A stretch of 23,991 nucleotides of DNA from CAYIYO01 sp964367715 (GCA_964367715.1 CAYIYO010000028.1:1-23991); one strand, 5' to 3'; numbered from the stretch's first letter, positions 17,646-23,991 are shown. Translations and numbers: made by a program. Notes: generated from the letters alone by a model not told the origin.

Positions 17646-18998
17646 TTAAGTATAGATATTGCGCTCGACCATATCAATTTGTCGACGCAACGTATCATCA
17701 TTGGGAAGCTTATTTTCGATTGCTTTGCGTGCATGCAACAGTGTCGAATGGGTCTTTCCAAACGAGGCGCCTAGCATCTGCAAGGATTCATTGATGAGTT
17801 TACAAGCGAGGTACATCGCCACTTGTCGAGGCAACGCAATCTCTTTTGTGCGCATCGTTCCTTTAAGGTCGTTAATGCGAACTTGAAACACTGCCGCAAC
17901 AGATTTTAAAATCTGTTCGACAGAAATTTTTTGATTGGGCTTTTGTTGGAACATTTCTTTTAATGCATGCTCAACCATCTCTTCAGAAATCGAACTATTA
18001 AGCATTCTGCTGTGGGCGCTCAAACGGTTGATCGCCCCTTCAAGCTGTCGGACGTTGTTATAGATGTGCTCTGCAATAAAAAAGGCGATTTTATTTGGAA
18101 TCTCTATTCCCTTCTGCTCAGCTTTGTGCTGCAAAATTGCCACGCGTGTCTCTAGCTCGGGCATTCCCATATGCGCTACCAAACCCCATTCCATTCGGGC
18201 AATCATACGCTCGGATAAACGCAATTGCGAAGGGGGCTTATCACTGGTAATCACAATCTGCTTCTTCTGATTGATCAACGCTTCAAGGGTATTACAAAAT
18301 TCTTCTTCAAAGTTAGGACGGTTTTGTAAAAACTGAATATCGTCCAACAGCAACACATCAATCTCATTACGATAAAAGCGCTTCAACTTATCAATCGACT
18401 TATTACGCAAATGGTCAACAATATCATTGATAAACTGCTCTGTCGTAATACACTGCACACGCAACTTCTTATGCTGATCTTTAATGGCATGGCCAATACT
18501 ATGGAGAATGTGAGTTTTTCCACGTCCAACTTCCCCATGGATATATAACGGATTATAGTACTGTCCCGGACGAGAAGCAACTCCCATCGCTGCGGATTTA
18601 ACAAACTGATTCGCCGGGCCTTCAATAAAATTCTCAAAACGGTAGTTAGGATTTAACTCGACGCATGTTCCCATGCTTTCCACAATGACCGGTCGCACAG
18701 CAAGGGTATCATTTGATGCAGATGTCGTGGCAGGCTTCAAGGGCGCTGCAACAGTAAAACGAATCGCTGGCTCCCCATCAGACATCACAGGAAGAAAAGA
18801 ACACAACTCTTCCTTATAGTTAGAAACCAAATACTCCTTAACAAAAACGTTAGGCACTTCAAGATGGATCTCATCTTCCTTCGCCTCAACAACCACAATA
18901 GGGGAAAGCCAATTGCCAAATGCTGCAGGAGAACTACGTGTCTTCGCATACTCCAAAAATTGTCCCCACGCTTCACGGGTATCAGTTGCTAGCATCAT
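17646..18998 (-). CDS. dnaA: Chromosomal replication initiator DnaA (chlamydial DnaA2 type)
   Basis: From the ATG at 18998 the protein has 450 residues, the usual chlamydial length. Domain I begins REAWGQFLEYAKTR. The AAA+ core has Walker A GEVGRGKTH (about 155-163, Lys 161), Walker B VLLLDD (about 215-220), and RMIARMEWGL (about 264-273) carrying the likely Arg finger R268. Domain IV has the DnaA signature around PRQVAMYLACKL..LGASFGKTHSTLLHA (about 390-423), which reads the DnaA box. The first Gly of the common GGVGxGKTH is Glu here. The blocks FIEGPANQFVKSAA and ITSDKPPSQLRLSERMIARMEWGLVAH match what I remember of chlamydial DnaA2 closely. The open frame continues upstream to 19106, but AAGGA lies seven bases before the 18998 ATG, and the extra residues do not look like DnaA; a second ATG follows at 18995. 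Its leader carries a possible structural switch and DnaA-box-like sites, which suggests autoregulation. Confidence 0.97.
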   Translation of the reverse strand: MMLATDTREAWGQFLEYAKTRSSPAAFGNWLSPIVVVEAKEDEIHLEVPNVFVKEYLVSNYKEELCSFLPVMSDGEPAIRFTVAAPLKPATTSASNDTLAVRPVIVESMGTCVELNPNYRFENFIEGPANQFVKSAAMGVASRPGQYYNPLYIHGEVGRGKTHILHSIGHAIKDQHKKLRVQCITTEQFINDIVDHLRNKSIDKLKRFYRNEIDVLLLDDIQFLQNRPNFEEEFCNTLEALINQKKQIVITSDKPPSQLRLSERMIARMEWGLVAHMGMPELETRVAILQHKAEQKGIEIPNKIAFFIAEHIYNNVRQLEGAINRLSAHSRMLNSSISEEMVEHALKEMFQQKPNQKISVEQILKSVAAVFQVRINDLKGTMRTKEIALPRQVAMYLACKLINESLQMLGASFGKTHSTLLHARKAIENKLPNDDTLRRQIDMVERNIYT

Positions 18999-19003
18999 GG
19001 TTC

Positions 19004-19052
19004 GGTCCTTGTTCTGTTTCAGATGGTCCTCCATGATAAGTGAAGGACCATC
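19004..19052 (-). promoter_or_regulatory. dnaA leader with two competing hairpins over the ribosome binding site
   Basis: On the - strand the leader has GATGGTCCT (19052-19044), a 13-nt loop, then AGGACCATC (19030-19022): a perfect 9-bp hairpin. The ribosome binding site of dnaA is AAGGACC (19010-19004), followed by GAACC and ATG. The left arm with its next base contains GGTCCTT (19049-19043), which is exactly complementary to this AAGGACC. Thus the left arm can pair either with the right arm (site free) or with the ribosome binding site (site blocked), but not both. The structures are read directly from sequence; a regulatory role is inference. Confidence 0.5.
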
Positions 19053-19087
19053 CCGTTTTGAGTATTCTTTGTTCGTCTTGTGTAAAG

Positions 19088-19462
19088 TTATGAACAGTGT
19101 TTCCACAACATATTCTAGGGTTCTTACGTTGCGAAAATCTACCAGGATAAAATATACCTCGCAAGGACTTTGTCCCTATGCAGCCCCCATTTGTTTAGTA
19201 AGATGCTGATAATCAAAAAGGGAAATGATTTTAAAAAATTTTATTTATATATTTGGTATCACAAATTCTACATAAGTATTGATAAACCAGCAGGATATGA
19301 AAGTTATGAACAAGAAAAATAGAGCTAAATGGGTGGTTTATAAGCGCTTGCAAAACCATCAACAACTCCCACATTCCCTTTTACTAATAAGGTGTGGAAA
19401 TGTTGATAGATTTTGGTAAATAATATTTTTATAAAAAATTTCATGAACGCAACTTGTGAACA
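19088..19462. promoter_or_regulatory. DnaA-box-like cluster and AT-rich stretch upstream of dnaA (candidate oriC or autoregulatory region)
   Basis: Against the consensus TTWTNCACA there are four 8/9 matches: TTATGAACA at 19088-19096 and 19304-19312, GTTTCCACA at 19099-19107, and ATTTCCACA on the - strand at 19401-19393. A weaker TTGTGAACA is at 19454-19462. Between them, about 19225-19260 is almost pure A/T. The 19107-19491 interval carries no gene. The two sites at 19088-19107 lie in the presumed dnaA leader. No 9/9 box is present, so an origin is not proven. Confidence 0.35.
19136..19164 (-). promoter_or_regulatory. Possible dnaA promoter
   Basis: On the - strand TTGCGA (19164-19159) and TAGATT (19141-19136) are separated by 17 bp, each matching four of six consensus bases. 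Transcription would start near 19129 and give a leader of about 130 nt that includes two DnaA-box-like sites and the competing hairpins. Other AT-rich hexamers nearby could serve instead. Confidence 0.3.
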
Positions 19463-19491
19463 ATTTTTTTGTTAAAAATATTAGTGAGAAT

Positions 19492-19986
19492 TTATCGGGA
19501 CGTTTCAGACGAGAATAAAGGCTGCTCTTTTACAGAACTGAAAATTGCATTCAATTCCTTCCACTCTTCCTCCCCAATTGGAATCACAGGCATCGCCACC
19601 TCATTCTCTCTAGAAGAATATTCGGATGTCGCCTGTACTCTCTCTAAAAGAAGTGTCGTTACATAGTCATCAGAAAAAATTTGTAACGCCTTAGATGCAA
19701 ATTCTTTCGCTTTTTTATTCCGTCCTAACTGCTCTAACAAAAATGCAGCAGAACGAAAACAAAAAAATGTGTAGCGGGGAAGGCTTGCGGCATTCAAATA
19801 ACAACGAAGCGCTTGATCGTAACGTCTGGAATAAAAAAAGTACTCGCCTTTGTAAAAGTTTTCCCAATGAAAGGGAAGGACAGGATGCTGCAATTGCTGC
19901 TCCAAATACTCCAACAACGATCCAGGGAAATTCTCTTGCTGAGAGAGTTCTCGACTTTGAATCATGTAACTTTTAAGGTCGTGCAT
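19492..19986 (-). CDS. Small TPR-like protein upstream of dnaA
   Basis: The ATG at 19986 gives 164 residues; a TTG at 20001 would add five. The middle part, FYKGEYFFYSRRYDQALRCYLNAASLPRYTFFCFRSAAFLLEQLGRNKKAKEFASKALQIFSDD, reads as about two tetratricopeptide-like helical hairpins with the small/large residue pattern of TPRs. The C-terminal third is acidic and probably unstructured. There is no signal peptide or membrane segment. In Chlamydia, as far as I recall, a small TPR-type protein also lies next to the dnaA2 gene, so this may be the conserved neighbour; I could not verify that. Function is unknown; TPRs usually bind other proteins. It shares strand with dnaA but is separated by about 490 bp, and its start faces the PseC-like gene. 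Confidence 0.65.
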   Translation of the reverse strand: MHDLKSYMIQSRELSQQENFPGSLLEYLEQQLQHPVLPFHWENFYKGEYFFYSRRYDQALRCYLNAASLPRYTFFCFRSAAFLLEQLGRNKKAKEFASKALQIFSDDYVTTLLLERVQATSEYSSRENEVAMPVIPIGEEEWKELNAIFSSVKEQPLFSSETSR

Positions 19987-20059
19987 CTGTTTTCTTATCA
20001 ACTGTTACTTTTCTTGTTTATAAACTATTTAAACTTTATTTTAAATCGAAAAAAATCTG

Positions 20060-20088
20060 TTGAGGAAGAGAGGGGAATAGACTATACT
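20060..20088 (+). promoter_or_regulatory. Sigma70-type promoter of the PseC-like gene
   Basis: TTGAGG at 20060-20065 and TATACT at 20083-20088 are separated by exactly 17 bp; they match 4 of 6 and 5 of 6 bases of the consensus boxes. Transcription would start near 20095 and leave about 21 nt before the ATG at 20116. This is the best-looking promoter in the window. Confidence 0.6.
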
Positions 20089-20115
20089 TCGCAACATAAA
20101 AAACACGAGACTACC

Positions 20116-21306
20116 ATGAATAAATTCCTTCCCTATGCAAAACAATCGATTAATGATGATGACCGCAACGCTGTTAACGAAACCCTACAAAGTGACTATT
20201 TAACCCGTGGACCCAAAACACAAGCATTCGAAGAAGCCGTTGCCGCCTATTGTGGCGCCCGTTATGCCGTTTCTTTTAACAGCGGAAGCTCCGCTCTTCT
20301 TGCTGCATGCCATGCCGCTCAACTTAAACCGTTCGATCGCTTAATCACCACTCCCAACACTTTCGTTGCCACAGTTGCCTCTGCCCTACATTGTGGCGTC
20401 GATCCTCTTTTTGTCGATATTGATAGAAAAACAGGGAACATGGACCTCAATGAAGTCGAATTAAACATCCATTTTGAATCCTCGCGTGGTCGCAACATCT
20501 ACATGCCCGTCCATTTTGCAGGCATCCCTGTTGATATCGAGCGCTTAAACAGTATGATTACCGATCCTGAAGCACTTATCATTGAAGATGCGGCCCATGC
20601 GATCGGCTCCTCCTATGCCGACGGACAAAAAGTCGGATCCTGCACATCCAGCCAAATGACGATCTTTAGCTTTCATCCCTCTAAAACGATGACAACGGGT
20701 GAGGGAGGCATGGTCACAACAAATGACGAAGAATATGCGCGTCGTCTCCGCCTCTTCCGTAATAATGGGCTCGAAAGGGACGCTCAATACCTCAAAGGAC
20801 AACCTGCGCCGTGGTATTATGAGGTGAAAGAAATTTCAAATAACACGCACATGACCGAAATTCAGGCCGCTTTAGGGTTAAGCCAACTCTCCCGCTTAGA
20901 TACATTCGTCGAAAAACGCCGTCACCTGTGGAAACGGTACCAGGAAAAGCTTAAAAATATTCCGCATCTAATGCTTTTTGAAACAGAAGCGGTCGAACAG
21001 ACAGCCTTTCATCTGATGGTCGTACAAATTGATTATACCGCCTACGGAACGACGCGTACTGCAGTGATGGACAAATTAAAAGAGCAAGAAATCGGGACGC
21101 AAGTCCATTACATTCCTTTGTATCGTCATCCATTTCTTGCAGAAGGAAGACGAGAAATCAACGGATACTTCCCAGAAATGGAAGCCTACTACGAACAGGC
21201 ATTGTCCTTGCCTCTCTTCTATGACATGACAGAAGAAGACGTCGACCGCGTCGTCGATACATTGCAATCGATTTTAGCAAAGACCAGCGCACAGCATCTT
21301 CTTTAA
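20116..21306 (+). CDS. pseC: DegT/DnrJ/EryC1 sugar aminotransferase, PseC-like
   Basis: The ATG at 20116 gives 396 residues beginning MNKFLPYAKQSINDDDRNAVNETL, the normal start of this family; the frame is open further upstream but that part overlaps the divergent gene and the promoter. Visible blocks are LTRGPKTQAFEEAVAAYCGARYAVSFNSGSSAL (substrate and PLP-phosphate region), IIEDAAHAIGSSY (Asp that holds the PLP ring nitrogen) and FSFHPSKTMTTGEGG, where the Lys forms the PLP aldimine. The FHPxK context is typical of PseC, which transfers an amino group from glutamate to the UDP-4-keto sugar on the way to pseudaminic acid. No other pseudaminate gene is in the window, so a different dideoxy-amino-sugar product is possible. 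It stands alone with its own promoter and ends 17 bp before a hairpin followed by TTTGTTTT. Confidence 0.85.
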   Translation: MNKFLPYAKQSINDDDRNAVNETLQSDYLTRGPKTQAFEEAVAAYCGARYAVSFNSGSSALLAACHAAQLKPFDRLITTPNTFVATVASALHCGVDPLFVDIDRKTGNMDLNEVELNIHFESSRGRNIYMPVHFAGIPVDIERLNSMITDPEALIIEDAAHAIGSSYADGQKVGSCTSSQMTIFSFHPSKTMTTGEGGMVTTNDEEYARRLRLFRNNGLERDAQYLKGQPAPWYYEVKEISNNTHMTEIQAALGLSQLSRLDTFVEKRRHLWKRYQEKLKNIPHLMLFETEAVEQTAFHLMVVQIDYTAYGTTRTAVMDKLKEQEIGTQVHYIPLYRHPFLAEGRREINGYFPEMEAYYEQALSLPLFYDMTEEDVDRVVDTLQSILAKTSAQHLL

Positions 21307-21323
21307 AATAAGTCTCTGACTGA

Positions 21324-21378
21324 ATTATGGAGTGCGGCGGCTTGACGCCGCTTTGTTTTCGCTGCGGCTTGACGCAGC
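21324..21378 (+). repeat. GCTTGA double-hairpin repeat, copy B (also likely pseC terminator)
   Basis: Hairpin 1 is GCGGCG-GCTTGA-CGCCGC (21334-21351), followed by TTTGTTTT; hairpin 2 is GCTGCG-GCTTGA-CGCAGC (21361-21378). Loops are identical to copy A, while the stem of hairpin 2 differs and still pairs. Located 17 bp after the PseC-like stop codon, hairpin 1 with its T-rich tail would serve as an intrinsic terminator. Confidence 0.75.
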
Positions 21379-21886
21379 GCAAAAGGCAATTCTAAACCAC
21401 CTTCATTTTTCTGTCCCCGTCTTCGCGGCTATAGTTTGAAAGATTTTTCATTAGATTTGGCTATTAATGATTGAGTAGTAGCCCAGGGTTGTGAGTGCAG
21501 CGAACAACCCTGGGAATTGATAAAAAATCGATTGCGTTGCGGAAGCAATGCCACTCTCAGATTCGTAGCGTTGCTTCTCCAACGCAATATGATTTGGATA
21601 GATTAATGTTTGAGAAATATTATTAAGAACTTTTTGCGGTCCTTCGGACCCTAAAAAAAATCTTAGAATTCTCAACAACTTATGGACCGCATTTGCTTTC
21701 ATGTGTCAGCTCCCGCAGATTAACCAGAAGGTTTTCCTATTAAGGGTTCTCTGACTTCTTGCCTAACTTATTCAGGCAAGGTCCTCTAGCGATTGATAAA
21801 AAAAATATACAAAATTTTACTTAAAAACATTAAGCTGGTATCAGAATTTTTAATTAGATTTAAAAATTTATAAACGGATGATATAT
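21379..21886. other. Gene-poor region with serial inverted repeats
   Basis: No convincing conserved gene is seen over about 500 bp. Inverted repeats found: CCCAGGGTTGT/ACAACCCTGGG (21482-21492 with 21504-21514, perfect 11 bp); a two-step hairpin ATTGCGTTG/CAACGCAAT (21531-21539 with 21580-21588) enclosing GAAGCAA/TTGCTTC (21542-21548 with 21571-21577); GGTCC-TTC-GGACC (21638-21650) flanked by T5 and A8 that can lengthen the stem; and CTTGCCT/AGGCAAG (21758-21764 with 21774-21780). The last 100 bp are very AT-rich and probably hold the promoter of the LRR gene. Confidence 0.6.
21451..21702 (-). CDS. Doubtful 83-residue ORF over the inverted repeats
   Basis: The ATG at 21702 has GGGAG seven bases upstream, and the peptide starts MKANAVHKLLRILRFF. 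Its C-terminal half, including QSIFYQFPGLFAALTTLGYYS, is simply the translation of the perfect 11-bp inverted repeat and its surroundings. This may be a real small gene invaded by a palindromic repeat, or chance. I recognise no family. Confidence 0.2.
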   Translation of the reverse strand: MKANAVHKLLRILRFFLGSEGPQKVLNNISQTLIYPNHIALEKQRYESESGIASATQSIFYQFPGLFAALTTLGYYSIINSQI

Positions 21887-23491
21887 ATGTTCGAAACAAG
21901 CGTTGCCAACAACCAGATTATCGCTTATCAGGGCACTCCTCTAGAAATTGCAGGACAGATCGCCAAGAAATTTGTGGAACAAGTCATGACGCAGATAATG
22001 CGAGACGTATTGTTTGGTCTTGAAAGAGATTTGCAGCCAGATTCTTATCGTAAATTAAAAAAAGAGTGGAGTCAACGCAAAGAAAAATTGAATACACTTC
22101 CTTTTGAGATGCAAATGGAAATCTTTGAGCATTTCATTAACCGTATAAAGTTAACAGAATTAGGCCGAGTTCTTTTGCCTCTTAAAAAAACTTCTAAAGA
22201 TCTTAGAGATTTTGCAATCAGGTGCCAGGCATACTATATTAGTAGAAATAGATTACCAATTAAAGATTTAGGATTAAAATCGTCAGAACAAATTGTTAAT
22301 TTTGCAGGTGAAATGGGTAATTGTTTAAATTATTTAGATTTAAGCGATTTTAATATTAGTGATAATAACCTGGAAGAAATCGTCGAATATTGTCCAAATC
22401 TTACACATGCTTTTATCGAAGCTCCTTGTGTTTATGGAGAGAGAAAAGGTGAAATTTCTGATAAGGGCTTATCATATTTAGCCACCCTTAGTGGTCTAAA
22501 AAGTTTAAGTATTATAGGCTACCCAGCATTAAAGGAAGGTGGCATGCATCACCTTACACCATTGACTCAATTAACACGTTTAAATGTAAGCGAGTGTCGG
22601 ACCGACGTCATAAATCTTCTAATTTTAACTCAATTAACAGACTTAAATATAAGTGGTAATTGCGTGTGGGACTTTCATATATATCGTCTTACTCCTTTTC
22701 TGCATTTAACACATTTAAATATAGGTAATTGTGGTCAAATAACTAATACCAGCATAAAATATCTCGCTCAGATGACACAGATAAGAAATTTAGATATCAA
22801 TAGCTGCGAGCAAGTGAATGATGATGGTATGTGCTACCTTGCAAAGATGGTTCAATTAAAAAAGTTAAATGTTAGAAAATGTTATTATATCACCGATGTC
22901 GGTATAAAACCTCTTAAGGTATTGACTCACTTAACAAATTTAAATGTTAGCTACTGTGATCAATTAACAAATAGTAGTATGAAAATATTTAGATATTTTA
23001 AAGATTTGAAAAAATTAAGTATGAGCGGTTGTGAAAAAGTGAGCGATATTGGAATAGCTTATCTTACGACTTTAACTCGACTGAATAAATTAAATATGAG
23101 CGGGTGTGGAAAAGTGAGCGATATTGGAATAGCTTATCTTACGGTTTTCACTCAACTAACTAATTTAAACATTCGGGATTGTAGATTGACCAACCTCGCA
23201 ATAAAGCATCTGACAGCATTAAGGAAACTAATAATTTTAAATATGAGCAATTCTTTTGCGGTCACAGATCCTGCTATGGAGTCTATAGCAACCTTGATTC
23301 ATTTGAAAAGATTAGATATTAGTCGTTGCCATTTGGTGACTGATGTAGGGATATCGAATCTTATAACTTTAACTCGTTTAGAAGAAATTAAACTAAATTA
23401 TTGTCATCATGTTACGATGACTGGTGTCAATTATCTTTTTGATCGTCTCTTTTTGAAAAGTTTCTCTCATGAGGGGATATACCGCTCGTGA
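21887..23491 (+). CDS. F-box and leucine-rich-repeat protein, putative host-directed effector
   Basis: The preferred ATG at 21887 gives 534 residues; one three codons earlier (21878) is possible. Residues about 68-114 contain LNTLPFEMQMEIFEHFINRIKLTELGRVLLPLKKTSKDLRDFA, which fits the F-box pattern (L-P-x-E-hhh-x-I, later a conserved helix), the domain that binds Skp1 in eukaryotic SCF ubiquitin ligases. From about residue 150 to the end come some 14 LRRs of about 25 residues in the cysteine-containing style LTxLxxLNhSxCxxhTDxGIxxL, the class usually paired with F-boxes. There is no signal peptide. Amoeba-associated Chlamydiae and Legionella are known to carry F-box effectors, so export to the host and recruitment of a target through the LRRs is a sensible inference. 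The gene is clearly more AT-rich than the neighbouring dnaA and pseC regions and lies next to an insertion sequence, which suggests acquisition. Confidence 0.82.
   Translation: MFETSVANNQIIAYQGTPLEIAGQIAKKFVEQVMTQIMRDVLFGLERDLQPDSYRKLKKEWSQRKEKLNTLPFEMQMEIFEHFINRIKLTELGRVLLPLKKTSKDLRDFAIRCQAYYISRNRLPIKDLGLKSSEQIVNFAGEMGNCLNYLDLSDFNISDNNLEEIVEYCPNLTHAFIEAPCVYGERKGEISDKGLSYLATLSGLKSLSIIGYPALKEGGMHHLTPLTQLTRLNVSECRTDVINLLILTQLTDLNISGNCVWDFHIYRLTPFLHLTHLNIGNCGQITNTSIKYLAQMTQIRNLDINSCEQVNDDGMCYLAKMVQLKKLNVRKCYYITDVGIKPLKVLTHLTNLNVSYCDQLTNSSMKIFRYFKDLKKLSMSGCEKVSDIGIAYLTTLTRLNKLNMSGCGKVSDIGIAYLTVFTQLTNLNIRDCRLTNLAIKHLTALRKLIILNMSNSFAVTDPAMESIATLIHLKRLDISRCHLVTDVGISNLITLTRLEEIKLNYCHHVTMTGVNYLFDRLFLKSFSHEGIYRS
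23012..23161 (+). repeat. 75-bp tandem duplication of one LRR unit
   Basis: Units 23012-23086 and 23087-23161 are nearly identical over their first ~57 bp: both carry GAGCGATATTGGAATAGC (at 23041 and 23116), coding SDIGIAYLT. Other LRRs of the same protein differ strongly at DNA level, so this pair is a recent in-frame duplication of one 25-residue repeat. Confidence 0.85.
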
Positions 23492-23991
23492 TTCAAAATT
23501 TGAATTTGCAAAAAAGCCCCTTGACCCTATTATGTAGTGCATGAATTTTCTAAATGCACAAGAGCGGGAAGCACTTAAACTACGGCATAAGCTAGAGCGT
23601 GATGGGCGGATACGCGATCGAATCAAAGCTGTACTACTCTATGATAAAGGATGGTCAACCCGGCAAATAGCAGAGGCATTATTGATTTCTGACGAAGGGA
23701 TTCGTAACCATATTGAGGACTATAAAGCTTCCAGAAAATTACGACCCCTAAGTGGTGGCTCTCAGGAGAAACTCTCGAATAGTCAATCTCGGCAGCTTGA
23801 AGGTCATCTTCAAGAACATACTTATCTCTACGTTAAGGATATCGTTGCATATATTGATGTTATGTACGGTGTTAAATACACCGTTCATGGTTTGAGGCAA
23901 TGGCTTCAAAGGCATGGTTTTTCTTATAAAAAACCTGCTATTGTCCCTGGTAAAGCAAATGAACAACAGCAGAAAGAGTGGATAGCACAAT
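23492..23991 (+). mobile_element. Left part of an IS630-type insertion sequence
   Basis: The transposase gene at 23541 shows the element, which continues beyond the window. The left end must lie in the 49 bp between the LRR stop and 23541, but its terminal inverted repeat cannot be named without the right end. A palindrome ATTCAAAATTTGAAT (23491-23505) sits at the junction. Confidence 0.5.
23541..23991 (+). CDS. IS630 family transposase, N-terminal part, cut by window end
   Basis: The frame from the ATG at 23541 is open for 150 codons to the window end. It reads MNFLNAQEREALKLRHKLE, then RDRIKAVLLYDKGWSTRQIAEALLISDEGIRNHIEDY, a helix-turn-helix typical of the IS630/Tc1 N-terminus, followed by SGGSQEKLS and a second winged-helix part TVHGLRQWLQRHGFSYKKP with the linker PGKANEQQQKEW that leads into the DDE domain. 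The catalytic Asp/Asp/Glu residues lie outside the window, so whether the transposase is intact is unknown. IS630 elements insert at TA. Confidence 0.88.
   Translation, partial: MNFLNAQEREALKLRHKLERDGRIRDRIKAVLLYDKGWSTRQIAEALLISDEGIRNHIEDYKASRKLRPLSGGSQEKLSNSQSRQLEGHLQEHTYLYVKDIVAYIDVMYGVKYTVHGLRQWLQRHGFSYKKPAIVPGKANEQQQKEWIAQ

Noticed and set aside
18999..19106. Extended N-terminus for DnaA starting at 19106
   Set aside because: The additional 36 residues do not resemble DnaA, and the AAGGA site fits the ATG at 18998. The stretch is better explained as leader RNA.
19813..20115. Extended N-terminus of the PseC-like protein
   Set aside because: It runs antisense through the TPR-like gene and across the promoter; the family starts at the 20116 ATG.
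21638..21650. GGTCC-TTC-GGACC hairpin as an intrinsic terminator
   Set aside because: The hairpin is followed by A-rich sequence in both orientations, not by a T-run, so it lacks the U-tail.
17555..23613. Shared 12-mer ATGGGCGGATAC near 17557 and in the transposase near 23604
   Set aside because: Twelve-base matches are expected by chance several times in 24 kb; flanks do not match, so it is not an IS remnant.

Overview
The window looks like a piece of a chlamydial chromosome, most likely from an amoeba-associated (environmental) Chlamydiae lineage. The best evidence is the DnaA protein, whose N-terminus, AAA+ core and domain IV follow what I remember of chlamydial DnaA2 almost block by block. 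Supporting evidence is a PreP/insulinase-type M16C protease of the chlamydial kind, a small protein with an Inc-like bilobed hydrophobic region, and an F-box plus leucine-rich-repeat protein of the sort seen in amoeba symbionts. A run of exactly 100 N marks a draft assembly. I saw no rRNA, tRNA or CRISPR.

Layout. (1) Positions 1-7949, + strand: the 3' part of a giant Calx-beta repeat protein. Twenty units of exactly 345 bp (115 codons) follow each other without one indel, flanked by a shorter variant unit at the left and by two divergent units and a different C-terminal beta domain at the right. (2) Positions 13837-8029, - strand: a tightly packed five-gene operon (acyl-CoA dehydrogenase, biotin-dependent carboxyltransferase subunit, DUF1446/AtuA large part, AtuA C-terminal part, crotonase-fold hydratase). 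Junctions are 4-bp ATGA overlaps or a 1-bp gap. It resembles leucine/isovalerate or acyclic-terpene catabolism, but no biotin carboxylase/biotin carrier subunit or lyase lies in the window. (3) Positions 14042-14500, +: an Inc-like membrane protein interrupted by the N gap inside an Ala/Lys repeat. (4) Positions 17457-14497, -: the M16C metalloprotease. (5) Positions 18998-17646, -: dnaA, whose leader can form two mutually exclusive hairpins, one hiding the ribosome binding site, with DnaA-box-like sites and an AT-rich stretch upstream. (6) Positions 19986-19492, -: a small TPR-like protein. (7) Positions 20116-21306, +: a PseC-like sugar aminotransferase behind a good sigma70-type promoter. 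(8) Positions 21307-21886: gene-poor DNA full of inverted repeats. (9) Positions 21887-23491, +: the AT-rich F-box/LRR protein. (10) From 23541 to the end: the 5' part of an IS630-type transposase.

The ordinary part is the dnaA/protease/TPR core. The accessory parts are the Calx-beta giant, the acyl-CoA operon, and the LRR/IS end. A two-hairpin repeat with identical GCTTGA loops occurs twice (17487-17540 and 21324-21378) with compensatory stem changes. This repeat, the dnaA leader and the strictly in-phase Calx-beta array are the signals I find most worth following.
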